Position numbers and translations under genes: made by a program
Source: Rhyzopertha dominica
Lineage: Eukaryota; Arthropoda; Insecta; Coleoptera; Bostrichidae
Reading direction: 5' to 3'
Assembly (NCBI GenBank): GCA_025024175.1
Contig: QCXZ01000001.1
Coordinates: 30,436,942 to 30,500,941, forward strand
DNA: 64,000 bases
The notes under the pieces: model-generated
The model's input: the letters and a program-made list of their open reading frames with translations, nothing else
Databases searched by the model: none
What the model was told of the DNA's origin: nothing
Part shown: positions 30,332-40,288 of the stretch, one piece after another
How the letters are laid out: every line of letters starts with the position of its first letter
Position numbering within the stretch: the first letter of the stretch is position 1

Positions 30332-33301
30332 GTACATGTTTGTTCTGCAATTCAAGTCATACCACAAGCAATAGAGCATTACGCTTTCATTGTGAAGTAG
30401 GCCTTGCTTGAATTTAATGTATTATTTTAACATGTAAGCAGTTCTATATATATTATTCTTTTTATTCTTATATTTATTACAGATCTTTTTGATACTTTTT
30501 TCAATTTCCTACAGATTTGTAAATATTTTTATACAATTTCATTTGGATGGTAAAACACTGAATGTGAAGAGCAGAAAGTGAATGTGTCCACACCAAAGAA
30601 TATGAGAGACGTCCAAAAATTAATGCACATTCGACTCAAGTTAAAAAAATATTTATTTAATAAGATGCAGTCTATAATAACCCTTCAGTATCTCTACAAA
30701 TGGGGCACTTTGAAATTCAGCAAAGTTGCAAATCCCCTCCCTTATCTATGGAGGCTTACCAACGGTACTGAAGGGCTAAGTAATTCATTGTCTGTTTCTT
30801 GTCTGTTGGGTCATTTCTGATGAAGTATGCTGGCATGCATTGCCGTTAAGATCTAGACACCACTCTTCAACATTTCAGGATGTAATTTACAGATTTTTGG
30901 GCACAAAACATTTTTAGCATATTCTAGTAATATGCCCTAGTTGGCACTAGTATAATTATGCCTCCTTTATCTTAGGCAGTGATCATCATTCCTTTATTTT
31001 TTTATTACTGGCAACGTTCTTTTTGGGCCGGCGAATCTTGGTTCTTTCAAATATCTGCCTTACCACCTCTGTACTGTGCTATGATGCACAGTAAGTGTGC
31101 AACGAATTCTTTTATCAGAATATATGCAAATTGCTCTGTCGATGAAATCAAATCCGACGCAGTTTTCCTATGTTTTTTTGAAATGTGTAGCATTTCTAAT
31201 TTTTGCGAAAACCAATAAAGTAAGATACCACCGTGTACGTAAAACTCTGAACTATGAAAAGACTATCTACATTCCATACAATGATTGTTATAGTGCGCTA
31301 TGCATACTTTTGGGATCACTCTTAATAAATTTCATCGTATGAGTTACAGCACCATCTGTTAACATTGTACATGAACTATATTAATAAAACTATCAGGTGC
31401 AGCTGATAAATCAGAAACTGCACCATGGACAAAAGATGAAGGTCACATATTGTAACATTTATATCTATTATATATTTTTCAAACTTGCACCAAAAATTTT
31501 TTAGCTGTGAATTCTATGGGCAAAATTAGAAATGTAAGGCATTGAGAAGCTATAATAATAGCTAAACAGATCTGTCTGTAGCTGGTTGCGGTGCAGACAG
31601 CATAGAATAAACATGCANTTTAACGTATGTTGGTTCCTTCCTGAAAGAAANAATCTGCGTTTGATTTGTGTTATTATTTCATGTATTGTTGGCTGTAGCA
31701 ATAGCGTTTTACAGATAATCCAGTTTTTGCACAATTTTATTCATCTACTTTTTTACTGATTAACATGGCATATCAATGTGTCAATTAGTAACTGTGCAAT
31801 TAATTTGCCTAATTAATTATTAATTGATTCTACCACACAACCACTGCAAGTATTTTGAATTGTAGAATTAATAGGTGTAAAAAAATATTTGATTTTGTGC
31901 AGAATATATCTAAATCTGGCTGCTAGTCACTGTGAACCATATTTGTTGGGCAAAAAAAACCAGCCCCAAGATGGTTAACACTGCAACAATGTTTCTTTGC
32001 AGTGCTCAGACAATTTTCTGTATTTACAATAGTTGAATTTATTGTCCTATCACAATATGCCTGATATTTCTGAACAAGTTAAAACCTATTGTTTTGGAAA
32101 GTTCAGGTTACCCTTAAAGTTTTTGTATTTAGTTATCTAAATATAATAAGTGGTGATGTCCACAGAATTGGACAATTTCGGAAATCAAATATTTGCTGCT
32201 TGCTTAGCTAAAATATTAGAAAAGTTATAAATAATATAATTGATTGAGCTCCCCTTGCATCTGAACAATGGGAGATATGTTCTAAACTTTTGCATCTTCC
32301 ATTTCATTTTCATCTGGCTCATTAAAAAAGGATCAGTTGTTAACCCAATATAAACTGAACAGTATTTGCGAAGCTAGCCGATAAATATAAGCTTTGTTAA
32401 TAATTTTTTATGAATCAGGGTGCATATTTATTTTGCTTGAGATAGCTAAATTAAGTATACAAGGCAGTAGAAAATAATCATACATAACCTAATGACATAA
32501 TCATATGTATTATATGGTTATGGTTCTTTTCATTTAATATTATGCCAAGCCCAAGTTGTATACTATGTACTTATATTCTCAATACTTGTTTGAAAAATCG
32601 TTTCTGTCTCATTCTATGGTGATCTTTTTAAGAAAAAGGAAATCCCATTTATGTCCAAATGTCTTTCAATAAGAGATGTGGATGGAAGGTGTGTAAAGAC
32701 TTTGGTGGAATGGCTAAGAGAGTAAGCAGATAAAAGGTTATAGGGAAATTTATACAATCGAGATTATTGGTAGTTTATTAATAATCATTACAGATCCATT
32801 CATTTTCTTGTCTACCTAGTATATTTAACCAACAAAGTAAACATTTAGATTACTGCATTGTTGGTTTGTTTTCTAGAGCCACGAATTTAGCAAGGAGCCA
32901 TCTTTGAACTGGGTAACCAATGCGATTGATACAAACTTGAGCGCCACAGCTGGTGAACAGTACCGTTCCCTACGTCAGTCGCTGTGGATGGCCATTGGAG
33001 ATGAAATTTTATTGGACGAGTGTGATATTTATTCCTATAATCCCGATTTGAGTTCAGACCCATTTGGTGAAGATGGCTGTTTGTGGAGCTTCAACTACTT
33101 TTTTTACAACAAGAAGCTGAAGAGGATTGTGTTCTTCACTTGCAAAGCTATCAAGTAAGTTTCGTCTTCGAGCACTAACGAAATAGAAATTGTGCCTTTT
33201 TGTTGTATTTACATGAGATGCATATTTCTTACAGTCCGATTTATGGGGGCGATTCGGGATTTGGCAGTGACATTGTTATGGACGAGGACGAATTTGACTG
33301 A
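29990..33301 (+). CDS. Maf1: MAF1, repressor of RNA polymerase III (whole gene)
   Basis: Three coding exons, 29990-30331, 32877-33154 and 33235-33301, with consistent phases (0 then 2) and a total of 228 residues, close to the roughly 250 of vertebrate MAF1. The conserved family blocks are present: [26 protein letters not shown] at the N-terminus, [20 protein letters not shown] before the first junction, then [19 protein letters not shown] and [22 protein letters not shown]1 binds Pol III under stress or starvation, blocks transcription of tRNA and 5S genes, and is controlled by TOR-dependent phosphorylation. The C-terminal acidic tail ([12 protein letters not shown]) is shorter than in mammals. 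Gene name by recognition of these blocks. Confidence 0.95.
30332..32876 (+). other. MAF1 intron 1, 2.5 kb
   Basis: GT at 30332 and AG at 32875-32876. AT-rich with only short non-conserved frames. It contains one copy of a dispersed repeat at 31550-31621 and two ambiguous bases. Confidence 0.8.
31550..31621 (-). repeat. Dispersed 72-base repeat, copy A
   Basis: Reverse complement of the sequence at about 38505-38576, sharing TGTCTGTAG, GGTTGC and GCAGACAGCAT with a few differences. Both copies contain ambiguous bases at polymorphic-looking positions. Likely the edge of an unclassified interspersed repeat. Confidence 0.65.
32877..33154 (+). CDS. Maf1: MAF1 coding exon 2
   Basis: Acceptor TTTTCTAG|AGCCAC and donor ATCAA|GTAAGT. 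Begins [20 protein letters not shown], matching the vertebrate SHEFSREPSL block, and ends in CKAI, phase 2 out. Confidence 0.95.
33235..33301 (+). CDS. Maf1: MAF1 coding exon 3
   Basis: Acceptor TTACAG|TCCG; completes [21 protein letters not shown] and ends EFD then TGA at 33299-33301. An intron of only 80 bases precedes it. Confidence 0.92.
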
Positions 33302-36189
33302 AAGCTACAGGTCAGTTACCTGAAAATATATTTTATGTTTGGAGTTTCAAAACTTCTTTTTCTTGTATGTTAAGTCTAATCACTTTAGAGGTACTATTAA
33401 TTGTGTTCGTTTCCAATTGGCATTGTACAAAGGGTTTATGTTTAAAAAAGAATCTTTTGGTGAGAGCAAAAGTACAAATTAATATTGTCTTAAAGTAGGA
33501 TGTAGTAGTGTGTTTTCCCAGTTATTATTTTATTTGGTGAAAATCCAGTAGGCTTTACGTTCTTTGACATAAATGTCTAGTTTAACTTTAACTTCATAGT
33601 ACGTATTAGTTCTGGTTTAGAGCTTTAAATGTATATGGTAAAAAGGTATTTTACGATCTCAAAGTATATTTTTTGAATTAATTTAAAAATTTCACTTTAG
33701 GTACTGTATGCAATATTTTAACTTGTCACTATGTTATCTATAGTCACTACATAGTAGCAACATGTAATGTTAGGTGTAGATTCAAATAAATTTTATGTAA
33801 TATGTCTTGATCTGATTAAAATACTGTATGTTACTAAGCTTGTTTCTTTTTGTTGGATTCCTAAAAACATACTGGTGCACACTATTAAATTATTCGGTAG
33901 GTTGCAAGTATTCCATTTACTTGATTGTTGATATTTATTATCAAATGAAACCTATCGACCCAGTTGACAGCTATCGGAATACCGGGCTGGAAGCCTTTAA
34001 ATGAATAATTTAAAACTAGTCAAGGTGTTATCGATAATTTGATATGTGAACTTCACTCGAATTGTGCTTAGTGTATGTTTCCTCAGCAAACGCTTGTTAT
34101 CTTGGGTGGCGAGTTACAGCAATAAGGTGAATAAATAAACATAATATTAAAACTGATATGATATTGATAACGTTTGTAAACTTTTTGCTGTGCAACTGCA
34201 ATCAAATACTTTTCACTTATAGTTTGATGTCACCAAATAAAATCACATTTTATACATTTAACTGTTTATTAGGTTTCTTGGTATTTTTTAAAAGTGGTCC
34301 CACACAAGTGAACTTCATCATTACTACAATAATTGAAATAGTCTTCTTTGAATGAACATACAAATTTTTAAGCTGTGACACAGTGAACAGCAGTAAACTC
34401 CAATACAGTGAACTGTGTTTGTGATATTATTATTATTATAGGGGAATTTCCTTTTTATGTATTTCAGCATTGGTGGTACATTTCATCATGAGCATTACAT
34501 TGTACAGGATGGTCCCATTATCGTGCTCACAGTTGCATCACACATTTAGTTTCGTATAACTTATTTTTGTTACGTCAAAATGAATTTTTAAAATCCTGAA
34601 GATGACACATCATAGTCCACAAGCCAATCAAAAGGAAGATTCGTTGAAGGTAGCAGAAGTTTTAAGTCATCGTGAACCAACCCTGAAGTTCCTGTTCCTA
34701 TGTTCACACAGAAACAATTATTCTTCTGTGTAGTGTAGCGAGATTGTGCATTGTATTGAAGTGTTTCAGAAATTTTGAAACAAAATGTGCGTCCATTGTA
34801 CCAAATGAGCATATTGCAATTTGGGTAATTTTTTTTATTATGAAGTATGGTCTATATTAGCTTAACAGAGCTAGTTATCTCACATAAATCGGAACTATTA
34901 TATATTTGGACCGTGAAGACTTTCACGGTGCACCTTTTGTTCTAAGAGCAGGCAACACAGTTTTCATTTGTTTGCGTGCACGCTTGCCTAAGAACCCTTT
35001 AACATAGCATATCCGGTAAGCATTTTGTTATGTGCGTGTGCTGTGTGCAATTTTTGGTGTAATCTTCTGTATGTTTATATACATAAAGAACGTATAGCTG
35101 ACAACACTGCCTTCAACCTCCAAGATGTAAACAAAAAATATGGTGCACACATCATCGCACAGTGGTTGGAAACCATCAAAAAGCTGGCCAAAAGTCAAAA
35201 AAACTTTTATTTTTAGTTTGACACAAAACTGTATGAAATCCGGTAGAGGTTGATTTTCAGTATTTAGAACCGGAAATACAGTGTGCTATGTTCAATATCA
35301 GCGGCTATCTAGCACTCTGATATGAGCAGTATCTAAGCTACACACACAATGTGAAATTGTCACAAAAAATTGTTCGGGCTTTTAAAGTCTGTAACTTTTG
35401 TTCTAATTGTGCAATTTAAATTCTGCAAAATGGAGGATAAATCGGAAGGTACATAGAATATTATTATGCATAACTATTTTATTACTTATATATCTATTTA
35501 TTATTATAAAAGTGGTAACGTTTATAATTGTTTACATACAAATTTAATTAATGACACCACGAGGTACTGCTATGCCATTAATGTTTAAAAGTTTGGAAAA
35601 CCTAACTAAATAAAAATCTTCAAGAATTGTGTGCCACCCGTTGCCACTGTGACTTTCAGTTGGGTTTTAGTATTAAAATGTGTTGGTTGTATTACAAAAA
35701 TATACAGACATTTGCATCAGCAGGTTTTTCGGATCATGGACAACAAATCTGAAGTATATTTATCAGAATACAAAATGGCGGAAGCAAAATGATTTTTTTG
35801 AAAAATAACTACCTATAGTTCGTAAAATAATTGATAGACACTGGGCGGCAAATATTAAATTATTATTATTATTATTATTAAATTAAATCTGAAAAAAATG
35901 TTTTTACGTTTCTGATACAAAACTTGAAATTCTGATTCAACGTTAAAAGTTTTTGTGGTATGCCATATTTGGTTTTAGCGTGAACGGCTTCAAAAATAAT
36001 TAAGAAAAAATGTCTTTAGGGTGCTCCTTTTGAAAGGGCTTATCTATCTTAGAAAGCATTTTTGGACAAATGCTTATATGAATTTTTTCTACCTCAGAAA
36101 CCATACCTTGAATTTTTGACAAATATTTACGAAACATGTTGTATATTGTACCTACTTACTGTTGTCTTTTGAATAAAAATCTGTTAAAA
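33302..36189. other. MAF1 3' UTR and AT-rich intergenic DNA
   Basis: MAF1 3' untranslated region followed by AT-rich sequence. A 74-codon minus frame at 34812-34588 (ends LPFDWLVDYDVSSSGF) is unassigned. A (ATT)n microsatellite lies at about 35860-35880. A TTATCGATAA palindrome lies near 34030. No conserved gene was recognised. Confidence 0.5.
33785..33790 (+). terminator. Candidate MAF1 polyadenylation signal
   Basis: AATAAA about 480 bases after the MAF1 stop, in AT-rich sequence. First good plus-strand hexamer seen downstream; usage is inferred. Confidence 0.45.
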
Positions 36190-36790
36190 TTTGTGTTTTA
36201 GTCGAGTTATCAAAAAACTTTTTCGGCATCTTGGATCTGTTATTTTGAATTTTTAAACTGTAAGTTTGAAATCAGTAACCCGAAAAGAATGTCAATACTA
36301 ATTTTCGTTTAAATCCTGTCAGTTTTTAGACACCTTGTCCGCCATGTTGGATAAGCCTTTTTAAATTTTTCAATTTCAACTTTGAGGTCGTGATCAGCAA
36401 TCCAAAAAGAACTTGTATACTAATTTTCGTCTAAATCAAATTAGTTTCTACACACCCTGTTTGCCATATTGGATACATTTTGAATTGTTCAATTACAAGC
36501 ATTAAGTTCGTTATTAGCAACCTGAATAAACCTGTGTACTAATTTTTATTTAAATCAAGTTAGTTTTCAGAAAACCTGTCAGCCATATTTCATCCACCAT
36601 TTTAATTTTTTTACTTCAAACTTTAAAGTCATAATTGGCGACCAAAAAAAACTTTCTATACTAATTTTTGTGCGAATCGATTTAGTTTTCAGATAATTTA
36701 TCCGCCATATTGGATCGGCCATTTTGAATTTTTTAGTTTCAGTTTCAAAATTGTAATCGGCGACCCAAAAAACACTTGTATGCTACATTT
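36190..36790. repeat. Tandem array, about five 120-base units
   Basis: Five degenerate units marked by a GCCAT(A/G)TTGGAT-like core at about 36225, 36341, 36463, 36582 and 36703, giving a period of 119-121 bases. Each unit also carries a TACTAATTTT(C/T)GT block and a run like AGTTTTCAGA. The units differ from each other by many substitutions, so the array is old. Confidence 0.85.
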
Positions 36791-37096
36791 TAAGTTTGCA
36801 TAAAAATACTTCTACTTTTGATCAACTTTTACGTAAATTTCGACCGCTGTGCAGTGGATTAATGGAAAGCATGTGATGTATGACTGGTGGGGGCTGCGGC
36901 ATCTGAAGTCAGGCTCATAAATTCCTAATCTTTAATAATTTTTTTTCTGCATTAATATACATCACACAGAAAAACGGAAAAACACAGGTTCCTTTATTTT
37001 TGATGTAGATTTACATTCCGAATTAAAAGAAATTGGGTGAACGACTCCATTTGACGTGGACTCATATATCTTAAATACATGGTAAGCAAAATTCAA

Positions 37097-37117
37097 GATA
37101 ATAATAATAATAATAAT
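37097..37117. repeat. (ATA)n microsatellite
   Basis: About seven trinucleotide units of ATA. Could mark the 3' tail of a retroposed element, but no element was identified upstream. Confidence 0.8.
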
Positions 37118-37219
37118 TGTATTTGAATATGAATCACTGATAATAGTAGTAATTTGTTGCCATCTACTTTTAAGCTCCTCTACTGCTCCTTAACTCAATT
37201 GGAATAGGCCTTGGTGATT

Positions 37220-37408
37220 TGGTCAGGCCACTTTGCCCATCAAGTAAATGCACAGAGGACATTCCTTCGTTCTTTCACATACAGTGTCGATGTCGATATT
37301 TTCAATAACCGTTAAGTGAATTAGTCTTGTTTGAAAGTGGGAAGCTCTAGGTTTGATGTTCTCGCTTTGTATAAGATACTCACGGGTCTCGTTATTTTTG
37401 TCCATCAA
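37220..37408 (-). other. Unassigned open frame
   Basis: About 60 codons on the minus strand with coding-like composition (ENIKPRASHFQTRLIHLTVI, then CERTKECPLCIYLMGK). It ends in a stop and continues in frame as further plausible peptide after it. No family is recognised. It may be a fragment of a transposon protein or a pseudogene. Its Cys-x2-Cys motif could be part of a zinc finger. Confidence 0.3.
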
Positions 37409-37439
37409 CTTTTCAGATTATTGACTTTAATACATACCA

Positions 37440-37725
37440 ATGATGCCCCACGTCTCTAATATTTAGCATTCTTCCCATTGNCTCGTACATTACTCTATAA
37501 CCAGTACAGTCTCGACCCTTCTGTTAGCAATCTGCGTTTTTTTAAAAATACCCTTAAAAGAGTTGTCTGATTCCTGATCCTATGTACATTTTATACTGTT
37601 TACTCATATTTTTACTATTTATTTGTTTCGTATTTAAATTGTATTTAGTTTCTGAGCTATCTTGAACAACCTTTGTAATTTATTTTATAAAGTGGCTCTG
37701 CCATTGATAATACTAATAATTAGAG
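37440..37725 (+). mobile_element. Candidate 3' end of a non-LTR retrotransposon
   Basis: The plus strand reads YNQYSLDPSVSNLRFFKNTL, a pattern like the C-terminal end of jockey/CR1-type reverse transcriptases, then a stop, an AT-rich 3' tail and terminal TGATAATACTAATAAT. Frame and family are weakly supported. Confidence 0.35.
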
Positions 37726-38504
37726 ATGAAAACAATTGAATAACTTCAACAATCAAAAGGTTGTCTTTCGAGAGATTTTCACAATCGAATAATTAGCCTC
37801 TCGGTTACATCTTGTTTGTGTGCAATGATAGAATGAACATGCTTTTGTACTTCTTCAATATAAATTATTGCATTTGCATGAAACCAGAAAAGAATTCGGT
37901 AAAACATGAGAATAAAGCTTCTTTATACAAAATATATAAAAAAAATTATTTATTTAAATAACAAAATGGGACATTGTTTATGAACACTTTATTTCTTATT
38001 GGTTAGAAACAAAGCATTTATTTATTTTTATCGTCTCTATGTTTTATAAGGTCATGATTATTATTTAAACTTACAAATTAGATAAATTTGTATGTTTCAA
38101 ATGGTTCACAAATAGCTGCAATATATTTTATCCAAAACTAGCAGAAAAATGCAGGTGACACATCTCTCTTTCAGTTACGGGATTTGCAAAAAATATGAAA
38201 AACGGATGCTTATTGACTGCATTCCACCGCCCCAACTTGGATAGCGAGATGTGAGAAATGAGAAGTTACTTCATGAAATACGATAGATCGATGCACGAAA
38301 TATCGAAATCAGGCTAATGACATTTTACGAAATGTGAACTGAGTACCGACTGTCGAGAACTTGATTGTGACTTGATACTTGAGAGGTGAGAACCAAGCTA
38401 ATCATCGATGCGATACTACCATTGTTTGCCACGGCCATAGTTGACTCGGAAGCANTCCCTGCTGCTTGTTTGGANCCATTCGAATGAAAACCANAAACCT
38501 CTTG

Positions 38505-38576
38505 AGATTAAAATGCATGTTTATGCTATGCTGTCTGCACAGCAACCAACTACAGACANATCTGTTTNGCTTTTAT
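38505..38576 (+). repeat. Dispersed 72-base repeat, copy B
   Basis: Inverted partner of 31550-31621 (see ATGCATGTTTATGCTATGCT and AGCAACCAACTACAGACA). Followed by a related GACAGCATGGCACAGAAC stretch near 38610, which may belong to the same repeat. Confidence 0.65.
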
Positions 38577-38665
38577 TACAGCTCGTCAGTGTAGTTTAGG
38601 TCTAGTNCAGACAGCATGGCACAGAACTGGTTTTAGCTTTATACCAAAGGCTTGGTATTATGTTA

Positions 38666-38929
38666 GTAGAAAATTAGGTGGCAATGCCATCTGTCAGCAT
38701 TACACTGGCATGATGACAAAGCCACGGTTTTTTAATGTATGTCAGTTCTTGCCTGTTTGCAAAAAGTGCCATGGGGGCCTGCTGTCAAGTTGACATATGC
38801 AGGTGCATGCCAACTTGGGAGAATACAGGCCATTTCCTTTAGGAAACAGTTCCCATCAAGACAACTAGGTGGCTTTGACATCATGTCAGTTGTAATTCTG
38901 ACAGAAGGCATTGCCACCTAATTTTCTAC
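38666..38929. mobile_element. Short inverted-repeat element (MITE)
   Basis: 264 bases with 32-base terminal inverted repeats that differ at one position (GTAGAAAATTAGGTGGCAAT at the left, its complement at the right). Weaker pairing continues inward (TGATG-CAAAGCCAC). Flanks read TTA and ATA, so a TA-type target is possible. No coding capacity. Confidence 0.8.
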
Positions 38930-39107
38930 TATATATTACTTTCTTATGAAAATCATTAATAATACTGTTAATTTCATGTTACTTTTATAAAAGTGTTGAA
39001 GGAAAAAATGTTTTTATTCAACTATGAGATCTCACNTTTGCGCTCTCTCCAGNATAGATACACACATGTATGTATTTATTCTGGATAAAGTATTGAAGAA
39101 AAACCAT

Positions 39108-39330
39108 AGAAGAACTCCAATCAGATCTCGATTATCTTAAGCCAATTTTTAAAACCTTCATCAACACGATGGATAGATGCAAAACCACCACGCCACACAG
39201 TACAGGGGCAACTGTTCACCGTATGTTCAATTGTTTGGAGGGGGTCTCCACATTCACAATAAGGGTTGATTGATGAATCAGAGCGACCCAACACTTTCTC
39301 GGGAGATCAGTTCTTGCCACCTTCAAATCA
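39108..39330 (-). pseudogene. Non-LTR retrotransposon C-terminal zinc-knuckle remnant
   Basis: Minus-strand frame reads PYCECGDPLQTIEHTVNSCP, then CTVWRGGFASIHRV and NWLKIIEI before a stop. This is the Cys-rich end of RTE/jockey-type reverse transcriptase proteins (CxCG..QT..H....CP pattern). A stop lies not far upstream in the same frame, so it is a fragment. Confidence 0.65.
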
Positions 39331-39462
39331 AAACTTTTATGGAGAACTTTTAAAAAAACGTCACAATGACGTTTATGATTAAGGGGATATTAACCTCTTG
39401 AGATGTTTCAACAATCGATAGACTTGATTTTTTTAATTCGACAGGTTCCCACTCTAATAATA

Positions 39463-39578
39463 TACAGGGTGTTTTGTTTAAAATCTGGAAGATAGTGTGT
39501 GTTTCGTATAAAACAGTTTTTCATGTTTATAATGGTTATGGAGCTATGGAAAAAATGTACTCACTCGGCCCACCCTGC
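39463..39578. mobile_element. 116-base MITE with CAGGGTG ends
   Basis: Starts TACAGGGTGTTTTG and ends GGCCCACCCTGCATA. Such ends are seen on several other elements in this window. No coding capacity. Confidence 0.6.
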
Positions 39579-40091
39579 ATATTATACTGCATTTAGAAAT
39601 TAAAGAAAACCACCACTAAATTGAGGAATTTGACACAACATATTTTTCTGTTATTATTATTAACCAAACTGGATTCAGGACAAACTTACCCGTTTTCTTG
39701 ACGTATGAGGGGAGTGAACAAAACTCAAGTCACATTATTACACTTTAATGTGGTTATAAACAGTCAACTTCAAAAATAACTTTACTTATGCGCTAACTAC
39801 AATATTTTGCAGTAAATACTTGTCTTTTATGTACATTAATAAATAACGAGCTTTCAATAAACCAGATTGCATTAATGTAACGTTAACAATACTGTTAATA
39901 AGGTAGTACCTCCTCGTAATCCCGACTAGTTGTACATAATTCCATGAGTAACCAGCTCTACCAAACCAAAAAAAAAAGAAAAGTAAAAAATGAAAATACT
40001 TGTACATATATCTTAATAAAAATAAAATGTATTAAGTATAACGTGGGGAGGGGGTCAGTCGATTAGCAAATCAAATAAAACCTTTCACTCT

Positions 40092-40288
40092 CTATCTATA
40101 CATCATCACATCAGGGCTCTGGTACATGCAGATGTATGCATCGCAAAGCAATCTCCTCGCATGTTCAGGAAGATGCCGGTCTAATGGGTTGTTTTCGTGC
40201 AACAAACGACAGCTCTGCTCATCTGACAACCATTTTGAAACATCTGGACAGGCGACCATCTCAGGTATGTTGTAACCATCTTTTTCGC
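40092..40288 (-). CDS. CYLD: CYLD last coding exon
   Basis: Not obvious as a long open frame, but found by homology to the CYLD C-terminus. Acceptor TTTTTTCAG|GCGAAA in phase 1, then EKDGYNIPEMVACPDVSKWL, RHLPEHARRLLCDAYICMYQ and SPDVMMYR before TAG at 40092-40094. The 3.7 kb intron before it contains repeats. Confidence 0.92.

Noticed and set aside
30348..30398. MAF1 frame read-through past 30331
   Set aside because: A donor at 30332 and the SHEF-type continuation in the exon at 32877 show that this is intron.
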